A stretch of 64,000 nt of DNA from Odiellus spinosus (taxonomy: Eukaryota; Arthropoda; Arachnida; Opiliones; Phalangiidae): positions 7,656,601 through 7,720,600 of the forward strand of contig OY987237.1 of the NCBI GenBank assembly GCA_963920705.1, written 5' to 3'. This document shows positions 33,641-45,602 of this stretch, in pieces. The position numbers and the translations under genes are program-made. The notes beneath the pieces were generated by a model, which saw only the letters and a list, made by a program, of their open reading frames with translations, searched no databases and was not told the DNA's origin. Position 1 is the first letter of the stretch, and each line of letters begins with the position of its first letter.

Positions 33641-35980
33641 GATAACTAAGTCAAAATTTAATAGTTTGGGGTGTGATTCGGTTTATTATAATCTGAATGG
33701 AGTTAATTTTCCCGCGTTTTCTTGGATTGGTGTTATGTTAGTGCCTCCTTTCTGTTAAATTGTCTATTCACTGGATTAAAATTTATAAATTATCGTAGGA
33801 ATTAGGACCAAAGAATGATCGATAACAGAAAAATATTATCACTACTGAGGGTCGAAGAAATACCTCAAAATTAGACAAATAAAGAAATTAGGTATCATGG
33901 TGTAAGTAATTGGGTGCATGGACCACATCTTTTACCCCTTCAAGCAATCTCCTCCAAGATTAAACGTTCCTTTCTCCATATACCTTTAACTCTATCGCAG
34001 GTCTAAACCAAAGTACATGCCAGTAATGCAGCGTATTGCCTAATTTTTCAATTACTTTCTAAGGGTTTTCTGGCTATAAATATAAAGTGGAATGCAACTC
34101 GGAATACACCATTCTATTATTTAGGGGCTTATCTATATTATAGGTGAAATGTAGACCATTTTGATATAGTGAAAATACTTTCCAATTGCAATAAATGTAT
34201 AAATTTTAAGGCACGAGAAAAAATGTACGACAACAGTTTATGTATAACGTTACCTTGATTTACTGTTCTCGTAATTTAAACTAAAGACAATTCAATTTAG
34301 GTAATTTGTAAGTTGGAACTTACCGACACAATCTGATAATTGTTTTGCGCCGGATTTTAAACAATCAGGCAGATTTTCCTATCAGTAGTCAACGATAATC
34401 TAAACGTGCAGTATGACAGCTATAGCTAACTAGACCTTCGAATGAACACGAATATCTCAATAAAATCTCATTAACAATAGTAGTTTTTTCTTTGACAGAA
34501 ATTGTTTTTTTTTTTGACGCGCGTCTGATTAATAACAATCACACTTTTGATTGCCTGAATATTTTCTTCTACGGTACTATAATAAAAGTGAAGACATAAT
34601 CAATAAAACTGTACACAAATCACGAGTAAAAATTACCCCACGTAATTTGAAGTAAAAATTTATATTACACATTTTAAAACCAATTGCCAAACCGGAATAT
34701 TTTTGTGAGATGGCTTTATCTATTTTTAAATAATATAATACACCTTATAAAACACACTCTTCCTTTGGCTGTATTATTTGGAGTAAGGAAATAATATGGT
34801 GTGGCAAATCTTTATTGTATTTATAGGTTATACTAGAAAAATACCGCCAGTATACTCAATACACCTTCAATATACTGCGCAATAAACTAGGGGTATTAAA
34901 AAATTACCAAACAAATTATCACTCTTCATGTTTTACCAATTTTTGAAATTGTTCAAATATCGTTGAATATTATTACTTCTTCCAAATTAGAACAATAATA
35001 TTCGCGAGTATAATGACCATTAGCTTTGCCAGCTATACAAATTAAACTTTGGGGGAAAAAAAAAAAAAAAAAAAAAAACTCAATTTGTTTGAACCATTTT
35101 CGTTTGATTAAACGAAAATCAAAAGAAGTTATCAAGAGTACGAACCTCAAGATTATTGCTTATTGCATTTAATATGAATTTGAGCCCTTAAGCCAAGGCC
35201 CAAGGCCCAATTCCCAATATATAATTGTGCCCACTTTTGGTACGAAACAATGTTTAACTAATTTAATGATTGTATTTATCGAAGTATATTGTTAAATAAT
35301 AAATTATAATTTCACGGCATGAAATATTAAAAATCGCTGACGATAGTTAAATTTAATATATTTTTCCCACCCTTTTTAATTGGACAGTCAATAATGGCTC
35401 AAGGATACTTAGATTACAATGTTTTTTTTATATACATATATGTATCACTCAATTAAACAGATATGGAAATCAAGGGCAAGCTGGAAGCTTTCGCGAAAGG
35501 AGAAAATTGCTCGTCCTCTTTTTCATCACTATCAAGAAAACCTCACAAACCCACAGTTTATTAGATTAATCTCTACTGGTTCCTTTCAAGCGGCGCCACG
35601 TCAAAAACAAACTACGCAAAACCGCCAGCTAGATCTTTTGTCAAATTAACGACACGCTTAAGATCCTGGCGCTAGACGGGCTAGAGAAGGATTAGGGTGG
35701 GCAGAGAGCTTGCACGCGGGCTGCTGATGTGTAAGCTAGGAAGATGAGGAAGGCTTCAATACTGGCCTTGGGTATTGGCGTAAGGAGAGGAGAGAGGTCC
35801 GAAGGAATTGAAGACTTTCTATGGGAGCAAAATTTGGGATTGAAAAGAGACTGGGCATAAAATAGAGAGACCCTGAAAACTTCTTAATTAGAAGGTATAT
35901 ATGGAACCCTCTTCTAATAGAAAAACAATCGGGATAGGGTAATAAGCAGAGTTTCAGGGTTGACTGAAAATTGGTTATTT
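33641..35980. other. Intergenic, simple tracts only
   Basis: No supported gene. There is an A-tract at about 35056-35079 after a short G-run. The frame at 35419-35649 is unrecognised and unsupported. Confidence 0.45.
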
Positions 35981-36315
35981 CAAATTCCCTAACTTTTCTA
36001 AGTTCTCCCTGACCATTTGAGCACTTTTCCTATATTATATTTCCTTTCTTCCGTGACTTCATTTGGTACGAGACCAAGTTTCGTGACCTCCTGGATCAAT
36101 TTTCGAATACTCCCCGTCTTTTCCATAATATTTTGGAACAATTCCCAAATCTACTTACTTTTAATTCCTTTAACCTTTGAATCAATTTTCAAATTTACTG
36201 ACTTATCCCTGACCTTTTGGATCAATTAACAAAATTACAGACTTATCCCTAACCTTTCGGATCAATTTTCAAATTTACCGACTCATCCCTGACCTTTCGG
36301 ATCAATTTTCAAATA
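35981..36315. repeat. Tandem repeat with exact 40-bp period
   Basis: Units start at 36081, 36121, 36161, 36201, 36241 and 36281, each exactly 40 bp apart, with older units recognisable back to about 36000. The best-kept units read ACTTATCCCTGACC followed by TTTCGGATCAATTTTCAAATT. Similarity rises from left to right while the spacing stays fixed at 40. Confidence 0.88.
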
Positions 36316-36664
36316 ATGTTACACCAAAGGTTTTCCCTCTCCATGGGCAACATTTTAGCTTCCCCTCCCATGAGAATGTTCCGTATGGAGACAGTAAATG
36401 AAAATAAGTCTAAATACCTCTGGGGCTGGTGTGCACGCTTTATTAAAGTCACGAATGACAAAAAATAGAACTTGTTAAGGAGAAAATTGGAATTAAATAT
36501 ATATCAATAAATTTCTACATTGAAAAGCGCAGCAAAAAAGACATTTTGTAGTCTCGGATAGGGAACGCCACCTCTTTTGGAGGAAAAGACAAATATATAA
36601 AGTCTATAGCTTGAGATATACAACTTAAGGCATACAGTGGTATATAACTTTAATAAAACCAGAT

Positions 36665-37062
36665 GTATATTATAACCCCCTTCGGGGGGAAGTATGAAAG
36701 GTAGGCAAAATCGACGAAGAACAAGTGCCCGGCGTAAATCGCGGCGGATCGACACACCGCTTTACTCCCAAAAAATAGTTACACCATTTTGAACCTCACT
36801 AAATTTTCCCTACGCACACTTCCGGAACTCGCGAGCTGAAGTCAACCTTCGACTCCATTTTAACAGACAGCCTGACTCCTGAGACAGGAAGTTCTACACA
36901 CAAATCGAGCCGTCTTGTTTATACAAACACCATTTACTAGAGTAGCGACATTGAGAAGTCCAGTGGCCTAGATAGTCAGCAGCGGGCTCTTGTTGTTCGT
37001 GATTTTTAGCATTGGTAGTATAGGGGCTTTCATACTTCCCCCCGAAGGGGGTTATTATATAC
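36665..37062. mobile_element. 398-bp element with 36-bp TIRs that each contain a hairpin
   Basis: The left arm 36665-36700 and the right arm 37027-37062 are inverted copies with one mismatch. Each arm contains CCCCCTTCGGGGG, itself a 5-bp stem with a TTC loop, then AAGTATGAAAG. The interior is locally GC-richer than its surroundings and has no open frame of interest. I found no convincing target-site duplication. Confidence 0.8.
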
Positions 37063-37167
37063 CTCTGATAAAACTGACTTCCCCAAGTTAATCACACGAG
37101 GCAATTTAAGGGATATATGAAAGAGAATCTATTGAGCGTTTCTAAATCTTACTAATGGTAGTATATA

Positions 37168-37437
37168 GTTACGTTCACATTAGAATACCCCATTCGATTT
37201 TAATCGATAAAATCTAACCTATATATCGTTCAAAATCATTTTAGGAGCCAATTGTTCACGTATCATCTTCTTAAATCGATTTATTATAGTTTCAACTGTT
37301 GCTTGTTGCAGCTGAATCGGTTTGAAGCAGTTCGAGGAATCAAGTCAAGGAAAAAAATGGTTTTAGGTTGACACGACTGCAACGAAAAGAATTAAAAAGG
37401 TTTCAATCGCGACTCCAAGGCCTAGTATGAACGTAAC
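37168..37437. mobile_element. Family E fold-back element (270 bp)
   Basis: Left end GTTACGTTCACATTAG and right end CTAGTATGAACGTAAC are inverted with one mismatch, and match the ends of the 121-bp member in the ML gene (15647-15767). No coding capacity. Confidence 0.65.
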
Positions 37438-38619
37438 CAACGCGTACAATATTTATAAAACACGGTAACACGCAAGTTCTCGATCTTAATGGTCTTTTGT
37501 ATATGATACGAGTGACATTCTCACTTTTCCCAGTAATTAACCGTTTTAGTTTCTCTAGAATTATTAAGTAGAGTGGCTGCGCAAATTTACATTAAAAATT
37601 GTTAGATTGTCAATTTTGCTATAATTCCGGTCGTATCAAAAATCGCTAAATTCGAATTTCTCCGATAAATTGTCGAAATTTGAATATTAGTTTTATTGAA
37701 AAAGATTTCAATAATCAGCTTTTATTTTTTATTGGTAAGTAAATCTACGACTTCTTGTTTTCGCGACTGAAAATCTTGGGCAAAGTCAATATTTTTCAAG
37801 ATTTTCAGCGCTTTTTGGGTAAAGTTATTCGAGTTACGCGTATGCGTGTAAGACTATCTCTCCTTAGCAACTTTTAAAACCGCGCTATTTGGTGGATTGG
37901 AGACCTATAGCTGTAGCTCCGCTTGCTAGATAAAAAAAATGTTCTATCATAGAAAAATCTGCATCAGTTACGTTCTAGAATTGAAATTAACCAGAAGACT
38001 CGAATTTCGTTCAGAATTTTTGTCTAACTCAAAAACAAAGCTGGTTATGATAAAAAAAAATTGCCTTCTTAAATACTTTAAATTCAAGATAAAAATTACG
38101 TTACACGCTTACGTAAAATAAAAATAATTATTATTCACTCCAAAACTAACGTTCAACTTCGGTTAACTAAGAGAGAAAATATTTTTATCTAGTTTTGTTT
38201 TAGAGAACTAGGGCTATAAGAGTAAGTGGAGCTAAAGGCAATTTGTTTGATTTCGGGGCCCTTAAAATGGTGAGGCCTGGGGTGCGTGCCCCTCTTGTAC
38301 CCTACTACTTAGTCCGGACCTGATTAATTAAGCCTAAGAAACGTGTCTCTTCAAATTAAGTCTCGAAGAAGTAAATACGAGTAAACTATATAAATACGTC
38401 ACCTTGAACTAGTGGGAAACCGCGGATGAATACAGGAAATCGCGTGCCAGGCGTTTTTACGGTTAGAGCAAAAATTTAATCTAAAAATGGCGTCCCGCAG
38501 AAACGGCTAGGATACAAATACTTCCTCCTATTTACTTCTGCCATTACGCGATGTTACTCGTATTATAAGTACATGGTTATTACATCTTCACACTATGTAA
38601 CTCGTTTATTTAGAGAATC
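37438..38619. other. Upstream flank of the ionotropic receptor gene
   Basis: No convincing exon. A signal-peptide exon for the receptor would be expected in or before this stretch, but I could not identify one. Confidence 0.4.
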
Positions 38620-41600
38620 ATGGCTAAAGGATTCGAATTTCTCTTCAGCACATGGGTAAAGAATGCCAAAACTTTTAATTATTTTACTTATAATACTGCG
38701 TGTATTTAATACATAGCAAGAGCCCTCATCAAGGAATCAAATAAGTGACTTTTTAAGCGGAAAGTTTTCGGATGATGAAAAAACAGACGTACAACAATTC
38801 GTTTTGCTAAATTTGCGAAATATTACGTAAGAAATCACATTAACGTGTAAATGTTACTTACATGGGCTTCTGGTTTGAACGAGTTAAGCCTTAAACAACA
38901 AATACTAACGTTCATAATCGGAAACGCAATTTTCTACCTGTCTGCTCCTACGATGTTCTATCAGGAGCTATATAGGATCCAAAAAGCTAGACTTCCCGCG
39001 ATAGTACGCCGCAAAGGAATGTTACCTATTTAGAGAGCTTAGAAAGGCGATTTTACCAAGGACTATACCTCATAAATTCCCACACTACACCAGAAGGGGA
39101 TATACTAGTAATAATCTTCAAGCGTAGTTTACAATGACCACTTTAAACATAACGTATCAAACCGACTGACCTTTTTTCATTTTGCAAACTTCTCTCGAAC
39201 TTAAGGGAAAGTGATCAGGTCGTTTATTTACCGACCAAAGAGAGGCTAGACTTGTCCTTGAAGAAACAGAATGAGGTAAACTCAACCGCGTTTGGCCCAA
39301 GCGAAACAACGCTCCCTTTTCACTCTAGTTTCCGATCCTTCTACTTAAGGATCCTTGTTATAAGTTAACTACTTTATAACCACTGTTTTTCACTCGGTTT
39401 TTACTAGACGACGCTTATGAACAGCAGTTTTTGATGTTAAAATCATTTTCGCGCCAAAACATGAGATGGCAGAATGGATAAATTGGGGGGGGGGGGGTTG
39501 TAGTCAGCCTCCAGGAAAGGAGACAAGATTATAATTAGTCACTTTAAAGATGGATTCACAAAGGTTAATTTTCCGGCATTTAAAACGTACGTTATCATAG
39601 ACATCTACGAGCGCGCTCGCGGGAGACGCCTGGAAATTGGTCAGTCATTGTCAGTGTGCATCTGCCTTTAATCAATTAAAATCAGGAAGGCTCATTTTAA
39701 TGAGCACGATATTGAAAGGGATATCACTAAAGCGCGAGAAACAAAATAAATGTGAAAGGCGAGATTTTTTTGGTTTTCTTCTCGCAAATCGTTCTCATAG
39801 AAAAGATTTCGGGAAACTGATTTTGGGAAAGAGCACATACTAGTTTTCCAACTTTCACATTACCATATTCCCCAATTCTAGCAGTTAAGTTTACCTCTGT
39901 AGTTTAATTTTCTAACCAATTTATAATGCTGTTCTTTAGTATTAAGCACGTACCATGGAAGGTTGTCGTATCTAAGGTGAAAATCTACACTAAAAATAGG
40001 AACCGAGATATTTGGTCAGCTGTGAAACACGGAGTAAGTATCTCAATCTCTCAGTTAGGACAAAATTCTATCACTTAATTCCATAAAAGTAAAGTAGTTT
40101 AATACTATCAGCAAAGGGAGATGTAAAGGTACTAGCCATTCACTTAAAACTAACTAGGAAAAAAGTCATCACCCCTGTCTGGCTCGAGTGATTTGGACTC
40201 TTCCTCAATATTTTTTGTCGGGAGAGAGGGACGGAATTTAGACGGGCCGCGCGGCCGATAGAGTGTCTCGAATCAGAATCAGCGGGTGCATTTACCCCCC
40301 CCCCCCCCCGACTTTTGGTTAGGCTTAAACAATATAGTCCGTCCAATGATTAACCGAAGTAGATTCAATAGAGTGAAAATTAGAAATAACAATCGGTAGA
40401 CTAATAGTTTTAATTTGTTTTCAGATCATTCATACTATTTTGGACAGACCCTTTGAACGTTACGACGATACAAATCACGGAAATTTATATTTCTCCCCAG
40501 TACATCATAGGGGCGAATATAGATTCGTGACTACCATCATTCCAGAAGGAAACGCTCGAAAACATCTCTCTTTCAAGGGTTTGAACAAAACAGTCTGGTT
40601 GACCATGATAGCTTTTCTCTTGTGTATCTCCATATTTTCGACGATTTTCAAAAAATTCATTCGTCCGCCATGGAGGAAACGCTTTCTTTATTTAGAATAT
40701 TTCTGGTTCTACGTATCTTCTTTATTGCAGAATCGTTGAGTATATTTTGAAAGAGCAATGTTATATAACGAAAGATTTTTCAAAATTTCAATCACTTTCC
40801 AAACCAGTGCTGATGCGAAGTTTGTCATAAACATTTGAACTAATTTAAATTTTTCACAGGGAGACCTTGCACTTATTAATAACCAATATCTTTATTAATT
40901 TGTCGTTTCGAAGTGATTACGTTATAGTCAGGTCCTTATATATTTTCAAATCCTTATTCTTGTTGGGGGTTAAATTCATCGTAAGGGATTTAATTCACAA
41001 GGAGGCACTGCAATTTATCTAATTGTCACACTTTTATTCTATGTTTTATCCTTTTTTATATCCTGTCAGTTCCTACAAGAGTATGGCTTTAAGACTATTG
41101 AGCGAAATTAATTCCTAAGCATCACTTTTTTTTTCCTTTTCTTTATGAACCCACCGTGTTAATGATCAAACGATTTAAAATTGTCCTAATATTTTTAATC
41201 TATAGCGAGAAGCATTTTCCCTAGTCGACTTTCGACGAAATATTTCTTGAGTGGTTGGTTCCTTGGAACTTTTATTTTGACGCTCGCGTACACGGGAAGC
41301 ATGAAGAGCAATTTGGCAGTTTCAAAAATAACTCTAATCAACACTTTCGAAGATTTTGATAAAAGCCCTGGTACTAAACTAGTAATAAGCGCTGGATCTT
41401 CTTTGAAAAGCATATACAAATCGAAGGTAATTACTCAGTGAAAAATTATAATAAAAGGATAGAATTACGTTTTACCAACTGTTAGGTGATTACTTAATTC
41501 AAATAAAAAGGTTTAGGCGTGAGTTTTCAAAATGTATGGACGTCACGCGCTTGAATGTAACGGTTTGTAAAACGAAATTGGAGATTTAAAAAGGGTGCTA

Positions 41601-42493
41601 ACCCTAAAAAAGAACAAACCATTTTAACCAGTTAACTTAGAGTCTAAAACAGTGAATTTAAATCTAATAACACCCCGACTAGCAAATTGTACACGTCTGA
41701 CGCTAAATGCCAGCAATTTTTACAATTTCGTAACTAATACGAAATTTTGTCCTCAACTTTCTTCTAAGTACAAATCTCACAACATAAAAAAATTGTCTCT
41801 TAACAGGCTACTCAAGGCAAATTGGTTAAACAATTGAAAAAGATGAAAACATCTATATTTACAAACGAAAAAATATTTGTTAGTGACATATTTAAGACGT
41901 TTCGTAACGGCACTGCGAAATGCGCGGTATTGGAACCAATATTTTACGTTAAGAAACTGATAAAAGGATACGCAAAATTTATAAAGCCAAACACGAAGAT
42001 CTATATTGGAAACCGCGTTTACTTTTACGTTCTTCGAGCTTTTGGTTTTCATAAAAATATTCCCAAGAAAATTTTGGAAAACATTGATGTTTTGTAAGTA
42101 TATTTTCTTAGAAGTCTCGTTATTCGCTGCTGGTCGCAACGTTATACGGCAGACAACTATATTGTTCAATAGAATTCGAAATACGTTAAACTAATTTAAC
42201 GTAATTATTGAATCATTAACAGAGTTGACAGGTATGTGGAAACTGGTCAATCACAACGAATTAGTCGAGTTCAGGATCTTCACATCTCGAGCTATTTGAT
42301 GACAGGCGGAACAACCTCTGTTAATTCCGGCAGAAGAATGTCAATAGACGAATTATCTCCAATTTTTTGCATTTGGTCCTACGGTATAGCTATCTCTTCA
42401 GTGACTTTTATCATCGAATTGATGACTGCAGTTTTGAATCGAAAATGGAGCAATACATATAAACAGCGAATATTTGAGGCTTGGGCCATTTAA
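38620..42493 (+). CDS. Divergent ionotropic receptor (IR family), 5' end uncertain
   Basis: Exons: 38620-38655 (tentative), 38717-38826, 39206-39275, 39564-39649, 39940-40033, 40425-40734, 41206-41426, 41807-42093 and 42223-42493 with stop. All phases agree and the model gives 494 residues. The C-terminal six exons are strong. TM1 (about 187-208) lies in NKTVWLTMIAFLLCISIF. The pore region is FWFYVSSLLQNP. RSIFPSRLSTKYFLSGWFLG leads into TM2-type helix TFILTLAYTGSMKSNLAV (249-266), the hallmark of ionotropic glutamate receptor relatives. LSPIFCIWSYGIAISSVTFIIEL (about 450-472) is the last membrane helix, followed by a short tail. IRs are chemosensory cation channels of protostomes. The ligand-binding lobes are so diverged that I cannot place the glutamate-contacting Arg, Thr and Asp/Glu. 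No signal peptide was found, so a 5' exon is probably missing. Confidence 0.82.
39486..39497. repeat. Poly-G tract in an IR intron
   Basis: A run of about 12 G in the intron between the exons at 39206-39275 and 39564-39649. A C-run of about 13 lies in a later intron of the same gene (near 40297-40309). Confidence 0.8.
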
Positions 42494-43913
42494 AATATAA
42501 TATTCTACTCCTAGCGCAAGTGAAAGATTTCAGAGGGATTTTCACTAAATATTTGGTGGGAAAAAGAATACGTATGTCTAGATAGTCTGAAAGATGAGCA
42601 GTCCGAAAGTCGTCCAAAGTAATCTTATCCTTTGGATCTAAAAATGGATCGGAACTTTTTATACGTACAGAACTAATCAACTAATAATATTGTATTCTCG
42701 TTATCTACCGAGAAAGTTTCCCGAAAACATAATTATTCCACAATGATAAATACTGGCATAATCACAACAGACTGCTACACAAGTGATAAATAAAAACCAC
42801 AGGGTCATTTTTATCTCATTGTTGTAAAAAACGAAAAATCAGAAAATTTCCAAAAAGAAATCTAATCCATAATCAATATCTATTTGAATTCATACATATT
42901 AAATAAATTTGAATTAATGAGCACGTCTCTCGTACTAAGCCTATCAGAAGAAAGCCATGTCCAAAAAAATGTCTCTTCAATTTTTGTATGGAAGCTAAAA
43001 TATAGACCTCTTTTTATTTCATACTGGTTCAATACGAAAAGGCTTAATATGACAAGTAGGATTATTACTTCAATGTCTGTTCAACGTATACGAAGCAACA
43101 TCCTTTCAACGCTGGGATGGGTAAAATATTAAAGCACCTCGTTGGATCATATTCCTTAATCCCCAAACATAACTTAATTGCCTTTAGTAAGCTGATCGAA
43201 ACCTTAAGCTTGTAAAGCAAAACAAAAAAGAAAAGCTATAATAATCTGACGCTCGTAAAAATGTCCTATTTTGAAGCGCAGCTTTACAACAGGGGGCAGA
43301 TGCCCTACTAAGCTTCAAACGAAGCACGCTACGAGAGAATGAGAATCAGAAAGAGCTTTGGGCCATTTTTACCGACCTATACTAACAGGACGGAAATTAC
43401 AATTTGCCTAGCTGTTTCAGCTACAGAAGGCAAAATGGTTGGCCAATGGGGTGGAGGAAACACGGAAGAATTGGAAGTTTCCGAACTCGCAAATAGAGAA
43501 AGGACTAAGAGCGTACCACCCACACAAAGATCAAGTTCTACTGAAAGCAAAAGGCACGTAACTACAGGATTTTCAAAAATAATATGCGCTGAAATTAATA
43601 AAAAAAAAAAAAAAGTTTCTTTGAATTTTACAATTCTATGTCCCATATAGGGTCCCTTGTGTGATAAATTGTCACTGGGAAAGTTCATCTTCCCTTTAGG
43701 AAAAATCTGAAATCTCCAACTGTCCGTGGTTGTACAATGAACTACAAGTCGAAGTATAGGGTTTTATTTATCCTACCAATCTCTTAATTAAAAAAAATGT
43801 TAAATTTCCATTGTTACTTCATTTTTGTTATATATTTTTTAATGTATAATAAATCGCAACAAAACGGCAAAGAAGAATTTCTGTTCTTTTACGGTTTTTG
43901 ACCTTCTTTGTGC
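42494..43913. other. 3' flank of the IR gene, no further gene
   Basis: Several short frames (42884-43132, 43339-43650) show no domain and no splice context. The sequence runs into a 37-bp tandem repeat. Confidence 0.45.
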
Positions 43914-44098
43914 ATAAATGCACTAAGTGCGAATCAAATCGAATTTTTGTATAAATGCAATAAGTGCGAATCAAATTTAATTTTTGTATAAATGCTCTAA
44001 ATGCGAATCAAATCTAATTTTTGTATAAATGCACTAAATGCGAATCAAATCTAATTTTTGTATAAATGCACTAAATGCGAATCAAATCAATTTTTTCA
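43914..44098. repeat. Tandem repeat, 37-bp period, five units
   Basis: Units begin ATAAATGC at 43951, 43988, 44025 and 44062, exactly 37 bp apart, with a first diverged unit at 43914. Each continues CTAAATGCGAATCAAAT and ends TTTTTGT. The third to fifth units are nearly identical; the outer ones have decayed. Confidence 0.92.
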
Positions 44099-45314
44099 TA
44101 ACCTTGGCAACTTCGAACTTCCTTCATACGAAAATTATGATTTATTCCATCTTTGAATTGACAGTATTCGCAATGTTAGGCTCCCTTTACCTCTAAGTAA
44201 AGAGATCGTAGAGATTATGGGTTGCATACCTTTGTATGAGGAGCCAAATCAAAATGGAATTGACTGCACGCAGAAGGCGCTATGAGAAAAAAGTTCGGTA
44301 CAGTATAACAAAAAGAATTGAAGCCTTTCGCGTTAATTGGGCTTAATTATTAACTAAAACAACTGCGGAAGCTAGTGGGGCAAGGGAGAACATCTTTATC
44401 GATTGATTAGGTTGTTACTTAAGCTCCATTTTCATGGCTATTTATAAATATGGCTTGTTAGTCGACCGTGCAAAACCAATTCACAGGAGTTTGACTCAAA
44501 AACTGAAAGATAGGTAGGTTGCCTATTGACGAATTCGAGATTTCAATACTCGTAAACCAACTTCCACGGGCTACGGTCATTGGGGTACAAATATAATGAT
44601 GAATTATCACAATAGATGGCGCGCCTGCACCTCAATCTCCCGCTCTCGATTGGATACACATATCGTAGTCAAACATAATTAAAATATAATATTTTTAAAT
44701 CATATAACAAAACTTCTACTTCATGGTTGAGAAAAAAGTTTGAATTAACATTTTAGGAGAGACGTACTAGTCCCTTTTCAAAAAGGTACTACATCCGAAA
44801 GTTCTCGTTAATTTAATAATATTATAATTTAATCACAATGATTAATAAGTTATGTGTAAATGATTATAAAACCCTGAAAATTCTCCTTAAGATAGTTGAA
44901 AGAGTTTAGTTTACGTGCCGAGTGCAAGTAAGAAAGAATCGTTCATTCATTGGGCCAATAAGAGTAGCGCATAAAGAAGCTCTGAAGAAACGAAGGTCGA
45001 TTAGGGGGCAACCATCAACTAATCAATCGCACTTTGATCGATTAAGATGAATCGAGTAAAATGTTCGCTAAGGAAATAGCCCCTACTTTTCATCATCTTC
45101 CTTATAAGAATCGGAAAAGACGGGTACTACTTTCAACGCTATGCTCTTAAAATTGCGTATCATTCCGCCATAGATTCGGAGGTTTTACAATTTTGACTGA
45201 TCGTATAGTTGCCGATGCAATACGTTAAAACGAAAAACAACTCCATGAAATGTTAAGACTTAAAAGCTTTACTTAAAGAAACTACTAAGATCAAAAAGGT
45301 CTTAACTTTTTTAG
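44099..45314. other. Intergenic, nothing recognised
   Basis: No supported exon or element. Confidence 0.4.
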
Positions 45315-45602
45315 GATTTTATTAAAGGGTTTATGAAACGTAGTTTTCTTTCAGAGCAAGTTCATAAGGACTATAAGGAACCTGAACTAGAAGGAGGGAG
45401 GTTTGGTCCCTTTAAATGTTGTGACGGAGTATTTCCTTCAGAGAACCACATGGAAAATGTCTTAAGAAACCTTTTTAAACATTTTGTTCGAGTGAAGTTA
45501 ATTTCTCAGCCTAATTCGTAAGTAATTATAGTACGCTTGTACAAGAATGTATTAATTTCATTTTTCAGAACCTTTGACTCATTAAAAGGGTTGTGGATTT
45601 AG
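45315..45602 (+). CDS. Unrecognised C-terminal exon pair (partial)
   Basis: Two stretches splice in phase. The first, 45315-45520, follows a TTTTTTAG acceptor and reads DFIKGFMKRSFLSEQVHKD and later GRFGPFKCCDGVFPSENHME, NVLRNLFKHFVRVKL; it ends at AATTC|GTAAGT. The second, 45570-45602, follows TTTTTCAG and adds about ten residues ending KGLWI and a stop. I do not recognise a family. It could be the last exons of a gene whose upstream part I could not find, a remnant of a transposon gene, or chance. No upstream exon is proposed. Confidence 0.28.

Noticed and set aside
39637..39843. 68-codon frame as an IR exon
   Set aside because: The alternative exon 39564-39649 in another frame fits both neighbouring phases and splice sites; this frame has no suitable acceptor and ends in a stop.
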